Positions 1 through 10,076 of a stretch of 49,152 nucleotides of DNA are shown in pieces. The notes under the pieces are model-generated. The model did no database searches. It worked only from the letters and a program-made list of their open reading frames with translations, and was not told where the DNA came from. This DNA comes from Tannerella sp. (GTDB lineage: Bacteria; Bacteroidota; Bacteroidia; Bacteroidales; Tannerellaceae): NCBI GenBank assembly GCA_031272455.1, contig JAISTS010000010.1:1-49152 (forward strand), given 5' to 3'. The first letter of the stretch is position 1. The number at the start of each line of letters is the position of its first letter. Both the position numbers and the translations under genes were made by a program.

Positions 1-2
1 GA

Positions 3-1226
3 TTAAAATACGTTCTTAATTTCTACAGTCTTTACGCCGAACAGCTTTTCGGTGATGGGCGAGAGGTCGTCCTCGCTGCCGATAAAATGATAGACATTGT
101 GCTTATGCACAAGCGATTGCATCGGTTTGAGGAAGGCGGCTGGCGAGACGCTTTCGAGTTCGAGGAAGGGTCCCATTATGCTGCCGTCGTCGAGCGGTCC
201 GTCGTTGTAGGCGTTCATCGCGTCGCCCGTCAGCGGGTCTTTCGCGGGATTCCATTCCTGGCTCAAATATATGGCGCCATTGTCAACTTCGTAGCTTATA
301 ACCGTCAGTCGTCCGGCGTCAGGATCGTAATTGCCTGCTATCGAGGTCGTTCTGTGAGCGTTAAGCCCTAATTTGCTGCGATATTTGCCGTCAGTCTTGA
401 GATAGATTACGTCGGCGCTGACTTTCAGGCGGTCAGCCGGTATCTCGCCGAAATAATCGGAGGTAACGACCTTTCCCAGAGCCGTTTCGTTGCCTTCCCG
501 ATATGGCACTACGGTTACGGCGTGCGGGGCGGGATTGAACATATCCAGCATCCAGATGCAAATCGTGCCTGTCGCCTTCGTCCACTCAAAATCGTTGAGG
601 TTGAGGATACGGTTTTCGGTCGAATAGGCAACGGCTTTCACATTGGGATTCAGGGTGATACCCAGTCCGAACTGTATTTCGGGCAGTTCGATGAGTGAGA
701 TATTTCGGTCAACCTGCAAATGAAACTGCGTACCGAGATAGTTTGTTACCGTCATTTCCTTTTTCAGCGACACATTGCCCTGATTGACGAATGTAACGCT
801 CCACGCCTCTGTATCAATAGGTTTCGGAGTGTGCCAGTTGTCGTAAACCTGCTCTTTGCCTTTCTCGAAAAAGACGGAATATTGCCCGCCTTCGGGTCCG
901 AGCCAGAAGCGATTTTCGCCTCCGTAGCCGTTCATGTGCTCGTCGATAACTCCACTTTCAAAGACTTTGTAATTGACGTAGCCGAGACTTTTGCCCTCCG
1001 CGCCGTAGGCTGTCGAAGTGAACACCTTCGCCTGATAAGCCGCCGAAACGATGATTTGCGACCGTCCGCCGTCGCCCCGTAAAACGATTAACGCCGAGTC
1101 CTTATCTTTCAGATAGTTGAGGTCGTAACCGAATGTCCCCTTTTCAAATTTCTGTTCTTGGTTTTTAGTCGTGCGCCCGCACGAAATCGCAAGGACGCAC
1201 GACAGGATTAAAACGATATTTTTCAT
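3..1226 (-). CDS. DUF6786-type lipoprotein
   Basis: A 407-residue protein with a lipoprotein signal (lipobox LAISC, Cys16), so it is probably anchored in the envelope. The body resembles the Bacteroidetes family I know as DUF6786: an early YGYDL-like segment (here FGYDLNYL), then GGENRFWLGPEGGQ, the most diagnostic stretch, and long beta-rich sequence to the end. The family has no proven activity known to me; the fold may be galactose-mutarotase/beta-sandwich-like, which is inference. The TAA stop lies at 3-5, so the gene is complete. It starts 3 bp after the GH116 gene ends and is the last gene of a fucP-GH172-GH116 run, which suggests a role in handling the same glycan. The domain name is from memory. 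Confidence 0.75.
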   Translation of the reverse strand: MKNIVLILSCVLAISCGRTTKNQEQKFEKGTFGYDLNYLKDKDSALIVLRGDGGRSQIIVSAAYQAKVFTSTAYGAEGKSLGYVNYKVFESGVIDEHMNGYGGENRFWLGPEGGQYSVFFEKGKEQVYDNWHTPKPIDTEAWSVTFVNQGNVSLKKEMTVTNYLGTQFHLQVDRNISLIELPEIQFGLGITLNPNVKAVAYSTENRILNLNDFEWTKATGTICIWMLDMFNPAPHAVTVVPYREGNETALGKVVTSDYFGEIPADRLKVSADVIYLKTDGKYRSKLGLNAHRTTSIAGNYDPDAGRLTVISYEVDNGAIYLSQEWNPAKDPLTGDAMNAYNDGPLDDGSIMGPFLELESVSPAAFLKPMQSLVHKHNVYHFIGSEDDLSPITEKLFGVKTVEIKNVF

Positions 1227-1229
1227 TTG

Positions 1230-3788
1230 TTATAAAGCTTGTTCAACATTGGATACTAAGCATTTCTTGACGGGTATGGCGCCGTATTTCACTTCGAGGA
1301 ACGCCTTGCCGTTTTTCAGTCCGACATTGCCGAATCCTGTATTGGTGGAGATAAACGAGGTGAAGTCGCCGACGCGCGAATCTATGTTCAGCGTCCCGTC
1401 CACCGCGTCATAACGCACTCCCGTCAAGCCTTCGAGCATACCGAAGCTTGCCATTGCGCGGGCATACCATGCGCCGCACTCGTATTCGTTGAACGGGTTG
1501 CGGATGCGCCCGTCGTAGCGCAGGCGGCAGGCGCGAACGATGTCAAGCCCTTTTTCCACTTCGCCCTCAAACATCAGATGCGATGCCACCTGATACTCAA
1601 TGCCCGTCCATACCTCGTCGCTGTAAACAAACGGCAGTTGCAGTTTGCCGCCTTGGGGCCACGAGCAGAGCAGCAAACCGCCGTCGTCGCCCATGGCAAA
1701 CGTCGGACGCTGCGGGTTGGCGTGTGCGCTCAAGTCGTCTTTCAGATTGTATTTGTGTACAGCCTTGAGATGGCTTGTAACTTTATCTTTATCAATCACT
1801 TCCGGCATACCGCAGACAAGCGATATCCACGAACCGAGAATACCGTCCGACAAACATCCCGTACCATACTGATATTTAGGACCTTCGACTTCGAGGATAG
1901 CTCTCGCTTCGGGCGAATATTGGGTTTGGAACGACTGCGCAGTTGTTGGGTCGGACGTTTCAAGGTCTTTCCAGCGTATGTCCTGAATAAAATATTCGCC
2001 GTTCCAGAGCTTGGTTTCTATGTATTCTTTGCTTTTAGCAAGCAGGGTTTCGTAGCGGCTCACGTCGTCGCCAACGTCTTTGCCCATCAGCACAATCGCC
2101 TGCAAAGCGCCGGTGTAGAAGCTCGTACACATCCCGTCGGGACCCCAAAACTCAATGTCGTAAGTGTTGTGATGCGGCTCTTCGAGAGCGCCCAAACCTT
2201 TGGGATCCCAAGTCGATGAGCAGTAATCAAGACTCTGTTTGATAGCAGGATACATCTTTTTAAGCCATTCGTTGTCGCCCGAAATACGCCATTCGCGATA
2301 GGCTTTCATAATGCCGCCCAGCTGTCCGTCGGACGCAGCGTGATAGCCGTGTTCAACGGGTCGTATCGGCAAATTCGTGCGAAAAGTCTGATGCCCGCGC
2401 GAGTCCTGGCTGATAAGAAATTCCGTCTCGCGAAGCGTGCGTTCCATGTTCGGGAAGAGATGAGGCACCGCCTGCGCATAGTTCCAGACGTGCGTACACG
2501 AGCCGTGGCAACTGCCCCAAGTATCGCCGCAGCCTTCCCAGTTCCACATTCTGCCGTCGTACTGGCGGAACACCGTCGGCGATTTCAGGATGGTCAGATT
2601 TGCCGCTATTGCTTCGATGACTTCGGGCGGCAGACTGCTGTTGTAAAATGCGTCGGTGAACGTCTGCGTCTTGCTTTTCAGCTCATCGTAATTCTTTGAC
2701 CAATAATCTGTTACCTCGCTCAAACTCTTGAATTTATTGCTGTACCAAGGGCGATAATTATGCGAGCCTGCAGCAGCAAAATATACGGCATCCGATTTGG
2801 CGGCGTCGGGATTGAATGTCGGCAAATCTCTTTCGGAATACGGCTCTCCACCTATACGGTGATGCGAATATGGCACATACCATGCCATCATCAGGCGTAT
2901 AGTCTTTGTCTCATTGGCTTTCAACTTGAACGGTACATACAGCGACGCGCCCGATGCTCCTGTCTCAACAGACTTGTTTTCAGGCATTTTGCCATCTTTG
3001 ATGTTGTTCCAGCAAATCGTCAGCGGGTCGAACCATCCGCCGCGAAACCACGAATTATTGATGACGGTCTGCGGCTGGTCGGTATAAATAGCGAACTCGC
3101 CTGCGCGGAACGGCTCTTCATCGGTTCCTTTCTGCGTCAGCACAAAGCCGTTAGCCATTGGCGCTATTGACGATTCGCCCTTACCCGCTTTCATAAAATT
3201 CACGGAATTGTACGAAAAAATCAGCTCGAGATCGGCGTTTCCTGTGTTGGTGAACGTATATTCAAGCGCACCCGCAGGCAGCCCCGAATTATCTTCGTCG
3301 GTAGGAATAAACGGACTCCATCCTTTAAGCCTTACGCTTACGGGCATCGTTTTGTCTTTCAGCTGAATATCCGCAAACGGAAATTGAGCCTCGAACACGG
3401 CTTCTTCATATCGCGGCAATCCCCAACTCGTTCCGCCGCTGCCAAGCGCCGTATTTGGAGCACCGAATTTCTTCCAGTCCAATACGGTCTTTTCCAGCAC
3501 TTTAGAGCCGTTTTCCAAACCCTTGATATGAATGGCTGCAAACATACAGGGTGCATTGAACACATCCGGCTCATGGCGTATGGACATATTCGAGATTGAG
3601 CCGTCGCCGTCGAGACAAAACATCCCGCTACCCAATCCTCCTATCGGAAACGCGATGCGATTCAGATATTCGCCTTCGTAAGGAGCGTTAAATGCCCTCG
3701 ACGGCTCGTTCCGGCGCTCGTTCACCGCAGTGCAGGCACATAACAGAATGCCCGCCGCAGCAGTTAATAAATTGACTTTCAGTTTCAT
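1230..3788 (-). CDS. GH116-type glycoside hydrolase (GBA2-like/DUF608), lipoprotein
   Basis: An 852-residue protein with a lipoprotein signal (lipobox LCAC, Cys19), expected in the periplasm or on the surface. The N-terminal beta domain begins with a segment typical of GBA2-type N-terminal domains (FPIGGLGSGMF near residue 48) and the C-terminal part is the (alpha/alpha)6 catalytic domain. The region around WNWEGC (Glu418) and CTHVWNYAQ fits the nucleophile neighbourhood, and HHNTYD (Asp544) fits the acid/base motif of GH116. Characterised GH116 enzymes act on beta-glucosides, beta-xylosides or N-acetylglucosaminides; the substrate here cannot be read from sequence. The gene sits 22 bp downstream of the GH172 gene and 3 bp upstream of the DUF6786 gene, so co-transcription is likely. 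Confidence 0.85.
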   Translation of the reverse strand: MKLKVNLLTAAAGILLCACTAVNERRNEPSRAFNAPYEGEYLNRIAFPIGGLGSGMFCLDGDGSISNMSIRHEPDVFNAPCMFAAIHIKGLENGSKVLEKTVLDWKKFGAPNTALGSGGTSWGLPRYEEAVFEAQFPFADIQLKDKTMPVSVRLKGWSPFIPTDEDNSGLPAGALEYTFTNTGNADLELIFSYNSVNFMKAGKGESSIAPMANGFVLTQKGTDEEPFRAGEFAIYTDQPQTVINNSWFRGGWFDPLTICWNNIKDGKMPENKSVETGASGASLYVPFKLKANETKTIRLMMAWYVPYSHHRIGGEPYSERDLPTFNPDAAKSDAVYFAAAGSHNYRPWYSNKFKSLSEVTDYWSKNYDELKSKTQTFTDAFYNSSLPPEVIEAIAANLTILKSPTVFRQYDGRMWNWEGCGDTWGSCHGSCTHVWNYAQAVPHLFPNMERTLRETEFLISQDSRGHQTFRTNLPIRPVEHGYHAASDGQLGGIMKAYREWRISGDNEWLKKMYPAIKQSLDYCSSTWDPKGLGALEEPHHNTYDIEFWGPDGMCTSFYTGALQAIVLMGKDVGDDVSRYETLLAKSKEYIETKLWNGEYFIQDIRWKDLETSDPTTAQSFQTQYSPEARAILEVEGPKYQYGTGCLSDGILGSWISLVCGMPEVIDKDKVTSHLKAVHKYNLKDDLSAHANPQRPTFAMGDDGGLLLCSWPQGGKLQLPFVYSDEVWTGIEYQVASHLMFEGEVEKGLDIVRACRLRYDGRIRNPFNEYECGAWYARAMASFGMLEGLTGVRYDAVDGTLNIDSRVGDFTSFISTNTGFGNVGLKNGKAFLEVKYGAIPVKKCLVSNVEQAL

Positions 3789-3810
3789 GGTCAGTCTTAT
3801 TAATGCGTTT

Positions 3811-4971
3811 TTAATTCACCTCAAGTTCATTAATCCCCGGCAATTTCGGGAATTTGTTGTGAGGCTCGGTCTGATACCAATAGACGACCGACGATATGTC
3901 GGAATGTTGCGCCAAATAGCGACCGCCGCGCCGCCAGCCGAGGTCTTGAATGGTAACTTTCAAATCTTTGTCGAAGCGCACGGGGTCGTTGATATGCCAG
4001 CGATACAAGCCGAAACGTTGCATTGCCTGATATGTTCCGTCGGGCTTAATGACCTGATGCAGACCGCAATATGGCGTACAAAATACCTGATACTGCCCGT
4101 TGCGGTCGAAGTTGTACGAGCCGCAGAAATAGTCCTCCGTGCCGGTGCCGCAGATGGTCGGGAATTTCGTGTCGCCATCCATAAAGAACTTTATCTCGCC
4201 TTCGCCCCACCAGCCGGTGTTATGAACACCCCACGCCATATAAACGCCTACATAATGCCCCTTGCCTTTGATATTATCAACAATGGTGTAGTCGGACGTC
4301 GAGTTTGGGTTCGTGCGACGGAATTGGGCGTGGAAATATCCCGCGTCGGCAGGCACTTCCGTCAGCGTGTAATCGATCTGATAGTATAGCGTCATAGCGT
4401 CGGCATCGTTGATGTTTTCCATCGTTATCTTGCATTTTTTGCGGAAAGGCATCGTCCAGTAGCAGTTGAAGGCGCTGCCCGGATTGACGCAGACGGCAAG
4501 CGACGAGAGTTGCGCATACTGCCCCCATCCCATACCGAAAAAGTCGCCCACAGGACATTCTACCGACGGTTCTTTCTCGTCGTCCCAGTAGAAACGCAGG
4601 ATAGAGAAGCGCCAGTTGCCCGTCGGCGTCATCCATATATGCTGTATGGCGCCCGGTCCTTCAATCTCCGCCAGCGTGATGGTCTCGCCCGAATTGATGC
4701 GGATGTAGGGGTTCACTTTCCAGCCCTGACCGAGGTCGCGGGCGGCATTGGTGGCATTAGCGACATTGCGCTGGTCTTTGTCTTTGGGATCTGCCATACC
4801 CGCTTTGCCCTTCTCGCCGGTGAAATTTTCAGGGCTGATAGAGCGCGTTTTGGCATTCGACAACTGAAACAGATTTCCCATATTGTTATTCAGCCCGTTA
4901 TACGGATACTGCTGGGAAAACGCAGGCGCAGCAATTATCAGCGCCAATAAGATAAATTTTACTCTTTTCAT
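3811..4971 (-). CDS. GH172-type (DUF2961) glycoside hydrolase
   Basis: A 386-residue protein with a Sec signal peptide ending near AFSQ (residue 20), so exported. It matches the DUF2961/GH172 family, whose known members act on alpha-D-fructofuranosides, difructose anhydrides or D-arabinofuranosides. Diagnostic segments are GPGAIQHIWMT (about 105-115) and the pair WWGEGEIKFFMDGD and GTGTEDYF. Glu257/Glu259 and Glu279 are the likely catalytic carboxylates by analogy with the two family glutamates. Single-domain length agrees with the family. It lies 29 bp downstream of the FucP-like transporter and 22 bp upstream of the GH116 gene. The exact sugar is unknown; pairing with a monosaccharide symporter suggests the released sugar is taken up directly. 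Confidence 0.86.
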   Translation of the reverse strand: MKRVKFILLALIIAAPAFSQQYPYNGLNNNMGNLFQLSNAKTRSISPENFTGEKGKAGMADPKDKDQRNVANATNAARDLGQGWKVNPYIRINSGETITLAEIEGPGAIQHIWMTPTGNWRFSILRFYWDDEKEPSVECPVGDFFGMGWGQYAQLSSLAVCVNPGSAFNCYWTMPFRKKCKITMENINDADAMTLYYQIDYTLTEVPADAGYFHAQFRRTNPNSTSDYTIVDNIKGKGHYVGVYMAWGVHNTGWWGEGEIKFFMDGDTKFPTICGTGTEDYFCGSYNFDRNGQYQVFCTPYCGLHQVIKPDGTYQAMQRFGLYRWHINDPVRFDKDLKVTIQDLGWRRGGRYLAQHSDISSVVYWYQTEPHNKFPKLPGINELEVN

Positions 4972-5000
4972 AATGATTTACTGTTTTTTAATGTGTATAA

Positions 5001-6425
5001 TTAATGATTTTCAGTCTCCAATTTTTTGCATACCACGATGCTGTAATAAGCAATGATGGCAAACGCAATAGTAGGTATCCAGTAGGCTGTTTCGATGCTT
5101 GAGGAATCGGACACAATGCCCTGAATTTGAGTGAGTACGGCAGCTCCGGCGATAGCCATTACCATGCCTGCGCCTCCGATTTTCGTGTCTTCGCCGAGAC
5201 CGCGGATGCCCGTTCCGTAAATCGTCGGGAACATCAGCGACATACAGCCTGTGATGCACATAAGTGCATAAACGCCCATAGTTCCTTTGCCATAAACAGC
5301 TAACAGACAGAATATTACCGCGAACGCAGCAAGAGCGGACAGTATGTTGCGCGGTTTGAAATATTTCATTAGCCAAGTGCATACGAATCGCATTATGACG
5401 AACAGTATCAGCGACATTATATAATATGTAGCCCCTGCCTGCTCTGCCGTGCGCGGAAGTAAATCGTTTAAGCCGACCGCCTCGCAGACATTATAGAATC
5501 CGGCGGCGACAGGCTCCACATTACGCAGTGCATCAACGACTTGTGCCGACGAAGCACTGGCGCCGACCGATGCCACTACGCCGTTCAAATCCAACTGCTG
5601 CATAACGTAACGGATGACAAACGACCAGACCGAAATCTGTGCCCCTACATAAAAAAACTGCGCTACAACGCCCCAGACGTAATTTTTGTTCTTTATAAGG
5701 CGTCTGAACGTCGCGGCAAGCTCAAGTTTCTGCCCGCCCTCTTTCAGATTCGGCATCTTAGTGAACAGGATAGCCAGCAACAACAGGAACATCACCACGC
5801 CAAGAATGACGTAAGTCATTGTTACATAGTTGAGTTCGCTTCCCTGTATTTCCGCTAACTGCGAAGCGGGAAGCTCAGCCCGCTCGGATGCCGTAAACAG
5901 GTTCAGTTGCGACAGGATAAAGACCTGACTGATAACCACTCCCGCGATGGCGCCGAAGGGATTGAACGACTGCGAAAAATTCAGTCGCCGCGTCGCCGTT
6001 TCCTCCGGACCGATGGCGCAGATATATGAGTTAGTCGATGTTTCGAGCACCGACAGCCCCGCAAACAGTATGAATATCGCCACGAGATACATTACGAAAC
6101 TCACATCCGCATTGATTTGCAGGCAAAGCATAGCCGGATAGAACAGGAAACAGCCGCCCGCATACAGCGACAACCCCAGCAAAACGCCTGATTTATAAGT
6201 GTATCGCTTGATAAACAGCGCCCCGGGTATGGCACAACAGCCGTAGCCGAGCAGGTAACATACAACTTGTATCCACGCCGTTTTTGAGTCCGACATGCTC
6301 ATTATCCGCTTGAACGCAGCCAACATTGTGTCTGTCAGGTTATTAGGCAATGCCCACGCAAAAAACAAGGTCGTAAGCAAGGCAAACGGCAAAATCAGAT
6401 TCTTCGGTATAATTCTTTTTTCCAT
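5001..6425 (-). CDS. fucP: FucP-type sugar:H+ symporter (MFS)
   Basis: A 474-residue inner-membrane transporter with about 12 hydrophobic segments. It aligns closely with the L-fucose:proton symporter family: NNLTDTM carries Asp32 and LETSTNSY carries Glu128, matching the two acidic residues needed for substrate binding and proton coupling in E. coli FucP. RLNFSQSFNPFGAI and AQFFYVGAQ are also family signatures. The central loop region (about residues 255-330) is longer than in E. coli FucP. The FucP family in Bacteroidetes includes transporters of other monosaccharides, so fucose is not proven. It is the first gene of the minus-strand run with the two glycosidases and probably imports their product. 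Confidence 0.85.
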   Translation of the reverse strand: MEKRIIPKNLILPFALLTTLFFAWALPNNLTDTMLAAFKRIMSMSDSKTAWIQVVCYLLGYGCCAIPGALFIKRYTYKSGVLLGLSLYAGGCFLFYPAMLCLQINADVSFVMYLVAIFILFAGLSVLETSTNSYICAIGPEETATRRLNFSQSFNPFGAIAGVVISQVFILSQLNLFTASERAELPASQLAEIQGSELNYVTMTYVILGVVMFLLLLAILFTKMPNLKEGGQKLELAATFRRLIKNKNYVWGVVAQFFYVGAQISVWSFVIRYVMQQLDLNGVVASVGASASSAQVVDALRNVEPVAAGFYNVCEAVGLNDLLPRTAEQAGATYYIMSLILFVIMRFVCTWLMKYFKPRNILSALAAFAVIFCLLAVYGKGTMGVYALMCITGCMSLMFPTIYGTGIRGLGEDTKIGGAGMVMAIAGAAVLTQIQGIVSDSSSIETAYWIPTIAFAIIAYYSIVVCKKLETENH

Positions 6426-6494
6426 AGGTATAATATTTTATGTTTAATTTGCATTAAACGTTTGATTTACAGCCACAAATAGAGCATCGTCGAA

Positions 6495-6532
6495 GAGGAT
6501 GCAAGCGGACTTGCAGGTCATTCTGCATCCTC
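6495..6532. other. Inverted repeat between secA and fucP
   Basis: Arms GAGGATGCA (6495-6503) and TGCATCCTC (6524-6532) form a 9-bp stem. A smaller alternative stem, TGCAAG/CTTGCA, is nested inside it. It lies in the 140-bp spacer downstream of secA and upstream of the fucP-like gene. No U-run follows on the minus strand, so it may be a processing or Rho-associated structure rather than a standard terminator. No canonical promoter was found in the rest of the spacer. Confidence 0.45.
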
Positions 6533-6565
6533 GTCAATTCTGCCAAAATTCAATATCTCGTTCTG

Positions 6566-9500
6566 TCAAAGCCCTTTGCCGTGACAGTTCTTATATTTTT
6601 TTCCGCTGCCGCAGGGACAGGGTTCGTTGCGTCCGACGCGCTTCTCGACACGTATAGGCTCGGTGCGCTGCGGCTGTTGCGGTCCCGTCGGCGGTTTGGG
6701 CAGCAACGGGTCGCCTCCGCCTTGCCTGTACTGGTCTTTTTCGGTACGGTAGCGGCTCATATCCTGCCGACGTTCGGGCGTTGCCTGACGCACCTGCACT
6801 TCTTCGCGGACGGGTATCTGTCCACGCATCAGTATCGATACCGTCTTGCGGTTCATATCCTCAACCATCGTCTTGAAGAGATTGTACGATTCGAGCTTAT
6901 AGATGAGCAACGGGTCTTTATTCTCGTAGCTGGCGTTCTGTACCGAGTGGCGCAGTTCGTCCATCTCGCGAAGGTGCTCTTTCCAAGCCTCGTCGATGGT
7001 ATGAAGGGTGATAGCTTTCTGAAACGACTTGACGATGGATTTAGCCTGTGTGTCGTAGGCTTCTTTCAGGTTGCACGAGACGTTATATACTCGTTTGCCG
7101 TCGGTTACGGGGATGAGGATATTTTCGTACATCGCTCCCTGTTTTTCATAGACCTGACTGATGACGGGCTGTGCTACCTGCGCCATTCGTTCCTGACGTC
7201 CCTTATAGCGACGCAGCACTTCGTCGAACAGTTTCTCTGTCAGTTCGCCTGTACGCATCGCACGAAAACTGTCTTCGTCGAATGGACTTTCGATGGCGAG
7301 CGTGCGGAACAGTTCGAGCTTGAAATCGTCATAATCGCCACCTTCGGCATACTGTTCAGCCAGCGTGGTCGTTGCGTCGTAAAGGGTGTTAAGTACGTCA
7401 AGACCAATACGTTCGCCTATCAGCGCGTGGCGGCGGCGGGTATAGATTACGTTACGCTGCGAGTTCATCACATCGTCGTATTCGAGCAGGCGCTTACGGA
7501 TGCCGAAGTTGTTCTCCTCGACTTTCTTTTGGGCACGCTCGACGGATTTACTTAACATACTGTGTTCGAGCACGTCGCCTTCTTTGAATCCCATACGGTC
7601 CATCAATCCCGCTATGCGTTCGGAGGCAAAAAGTCGCATCAGGTCGTCTTCGAGCGATACGAAGAAAACCGACGTGCCCGGGTCGCCCTGACGTCCGGCG
7701 CGTCCGCGCAGCTGGCGGTCAACGCGGCGGCTCTCGTGGCGCTCGGTGCCGATGATGGCAAGACCGCCCGCCTCCTTGACAGCCGGCGAGAGCTTGATGT
7801 CGGTACCACGACCTGCCATGTTGGTGGCTATCGTTACGGTGCCGGTCTGACCTGCCTGAGCAACTATCTCGGCTTCGCGCTGGTGCAGCTTGGCATTCAG
7901 CACGTTATGCTTTATCTTGCGCATATTGAGCATACGGCTCAATAGCTCGGATATTTCGACCGAAGTGGTGCCGACAAGCACGGGACGTCCCGCCGCAACC
8001 AGACTGCTAATCTCTTCAATTACAGCGTTGTACTTCTCGCGCTTAGACTTGTATATGCGGTCGTTCATATCAATACGCGCAATCGGACGGTTCGTAGGGA
8101 TGACTACGACGTCGAGCTTGTATATATTCCAGAACTCGCCTGCTTCCGTTTCTGCCGTACCGGTCATACCTGCAAGTTTGTGATACATACGGAAATAGTT
8201 TTGCAGCGTGATGGTGGCGAAGGTCTGGGTGGCGGCTTCGACCTTGACGCGCTCCTTAGCTTCGATAGCCTGATGCAAGCCGTCGGAATAGCGGCGCCCT
8301 TCCATAATACGACCGGTCTGCTCATCGACAATCTTGACCTGCCCTTCGATGACGACATATTCGTCGTCGCGCTCAAACAGCGTATATGCTTTAAGTAGCT
8401 GATTTATAGTATGTACACGCTCGCTCTTTATGGAATAATTGGTGAGCAGCTCATCTTTTTGAGCTTGTTTTTCGGCTTCGGTACCTGCTAATTGATCCAC
8501 CTGCGACAGCTCGGAAGCGATGTCGGGCAGGACAAAGAAAGTGGGGTCGTCGGAGTTGCCCGTCAGCAGGTCGAGACCTCGCTCGGTTAGTTCGACGCTA
8601 TTATTTTTCTCGTCGATAACGAAGTAGAGCGCGTTGTTGCCATAGCGTTTCTCTTCGATTTCGGGGAGTTCCTTTTCGCCGACTACACGTCGGGCAACGT
8701 TTTCGAGGCGTATGCGTTCGTTGTCCTTGCGCATTTTGCGGTTCTCCTCTTCTTCGCGGTCGCTCAGGTCGTTAACGAGCTGCGGCATCTTGCGCATATT
8801 TTCCTGCATATAGAACTCTTCCACCTTCAGCATACTCGTTTTGACGCCCTGCTCGCTGAGGAATTTGATGAGCGGTTTGCTCTTGGGCAGTCCCTTAAAC
8901 GAACGGAAGAGTAGTGTAGCGCCTTCTTCAAACACTTTGTTGTCGCTGCTTGACATCTTCGATTTTGCTTCGGTCAACAGCTTGGTACACAGATTTTTCT
9001 GTGCATTGACAACTACTTCGACGTTTGAGCGGAACTGCTCGAACAGCTGATCTTCACCCTTGGCTACGGGACCGGATATGATTAGCGGCGTACGTGCGTC
9101 GTCAATCAACACCGAGTCCACCTCATCGACGATGGCATAGTTATGCTTGCGCTGCACGAGGTCGTTAGGGCTGATAGCCATATTATCACGCAGATAGTCA
9201 AAACCAAACTCGTTATTTGTTCCGAAGGTGATGTCGGCGTTGTATGCTTTGCGGCGATTGTCGGAATTGGGCTGATGTTTGTCGATGCAATCGACCGACA
9301 GCCCGTGAAACATATACAGCGGACCCATCCATTCGGAGTCGCGCTTGGAGAGGTAGTCGTTTACCGTTACGACATGTACTCCATTGCCGGTCAGTGCATT
9401 AAGGAATACGGGCAGGGTAGCCACGAGCGTTTTACCTTCGCCGGTTGCCATTTCGGCAATCTTGCCTTTGTGCAGCGCCACGCCGCCGATAAGCTGTACG

Positions 9501-10018
9501 TCGTAATGCACCATATCCCAGGTCGTTTCGTTGCCGCCTGCTACCCAGTGATTTAGATAGACAGCTTTGTCGCCTTCGATGCTGACGAAGTCGTGCGTGG
9601 TTGCCAGATCGCGGTCGAACTCTGTTGCCGTAACGACTATGCGCTCGTTTTCGGTAAACCGACGTGCCGTATCTTTCATTATGGCGAATACTTCGGGCAA
9701 TACTTCGTCGAGCACGGTCTCGAATTTCTCCGTTACCTTTTCTTCTATCTTGTCAACCTCAGCCCAAATGGCTTCGCGCTCTTCAAGTTCTTTGTTGTCA
9801 ATATCTTTGCGCAGCTCGTCGATGCTTTGACGTTCTTCTTTTACATAGTCGGCGACCTGCTGCCTGATTTGTTGCGAGCGGGCGCGCAGCTCGTCGTTCG
9901 ACAAGCTTTTGACCGACGGATAAATGTCGGTTATTTTCTTGACGTAAGGAGTGATTTCCTTTAAGTCGCGTTCGGATTTGTTGCCGAACAGTTTTGTCAT
10001 TATATCGTTAAATCCCAT
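6566..10018 (-). CDS. secA: Protein translocase ATPase SecA
   Basis: An 1150-residue motor ATPase of the Sec pathway that drives unfolded preproteins through SecYEG. Visible features: Walker A ATGEGKT (191-197), the DEAD-like VDEVDS motif, the preprotein cross-linking region, helicase motif NMAGRGTDI with the [13 protein letters not shown] motif, the helical scaffold, and a C-terminal zinc-binding tail with Cys1134, Cys1136, Cys1145 and His1146 ([13 protein letters not shown]). It is longer than E. coli SecA (901 aa) but similar to other Bacteroidetes SecA; the extra sequence is mainly an insertion of about 150 residues after the first ATPase motifs and a Pro/Gln-rich linker before the zinc tail. 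The gene follows the phosphatase-like gene by 58 bp. Confidence 0.98.
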   Translation of the reverse strand: MGFNDIMTKLFGNKSERDLKEITPYVKKITDIYPSVKSLSNDELRARSQQIRQQVADYVKEERQSIDELRKDIDNKELEEREAIWAEVDKIEEKVTEKFETVLDEVLPEVFAIMKDTARRFTENERIVVTATEFDRDLATTHDFVSIEGDKAVYLNHWVAGGNETTWDMVHYDVQLIGGVALHKGKIAEMATGEGKTLVATLPVFLNALTGNGVHVVTVNDYLSKRDSEWMGPLYMFHGLSVDCIDKHQPNSDNRRKAYNADITFGTNNEFGFDYLRDNMAISPNDLVQRKHNYAIVDEVDSVLIDDARTPLIISGPVAKGEDQLFEQFRSNVEVVVNAQKNLCTKLLTEAKSKMSSSDNKVFEEGATLLFRSFKGLPKSKPLIKFLSEQGVKTSMLKVEEFYMQENMRKMPQLVNDLSDREEEENRKMRKDNERIRLENVARRVVGEKELPEIEEKRYGNNALYFVIDEKNNSVELTERGLDLLTGNSDDPTFFVLPDIASELSQVDQLAGTEAEKQAQKDELLTNYSIKSERVHTINQLLKAYTLFERDDEYVVIEGQVKIVDEQTGRIMEGRRYSDGLHQAIEAKERVKVEAATQTFATITLQNYFRMYHKLAGMTGTAETEAGEFWNIYKLDVVVIPTNRPIARIDMNDRIYKSKREKYNAVIEEISSLVAAGRPVLVGTTSVEISELLSRMLNMRKIKHNVLNAKLHQREAEIVAQAGQTGTVTIATNMAGRGTDIKLSPAVKEAGGLAIIGTERHESRRVDRQLRGRAGRQGDPGTSVFFVSLEDDLMRLFASERIAGLMDRMGFKEGDVLEHSMLSKSVERAQKKVEENNFGIRKRLLEYDDVMNSQRNVIYTRRRHALIGERIGLDVLNTLYDATTTLAEQYAEGGDYDDFKLELFRTLAIESPFDEDSFRAMRTGELTEKLFDEVLRRYKGRQERMAQVAQPVISQVYEKQGAMYENILIPVTDGKRVYNVSCNLKEAYDTQAKSIVKSFQKAITLHTIDEAWKEHLREMDELRHSVQNASYENKDPLLIYKLESYNLFKTMVEDMNRKTVSILMRGQIPVREEVQVRQATPERRQDMSRYRTEKDQYRQGGGDPLLPKPPTGPQQPQRTEPIRVEKRVGRNEPCPCGSGKKYKNCHGKGL

Positions 10019-10039
10019 AATTCAAATAAGTTTCTTTTG

Positions 10040-10061
10040 TTGATAATAAATTGATAATAAA
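10040..10061. repeat. Tandem 11-bp repeat upstream of secA
   Basis: Two perfect adjacent copies of TTGATAATAAA (10040-10050 and 10051-10061) lie in the short spacer before secA. They could be a regulatory site or chance low-complexity DNA; no promoter consensus is evident beside them. Confidence 0.6.
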
Positions 10062-10076
10062 CATTTTATCGGGCGA

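Noticed and set aside
6581-7555. Plus-strand open frame of about 324 codons opposite the C-terminal part of secA
   Set aside because: secA is unambiguous in this interval; the antisense frame has no recognisable features.
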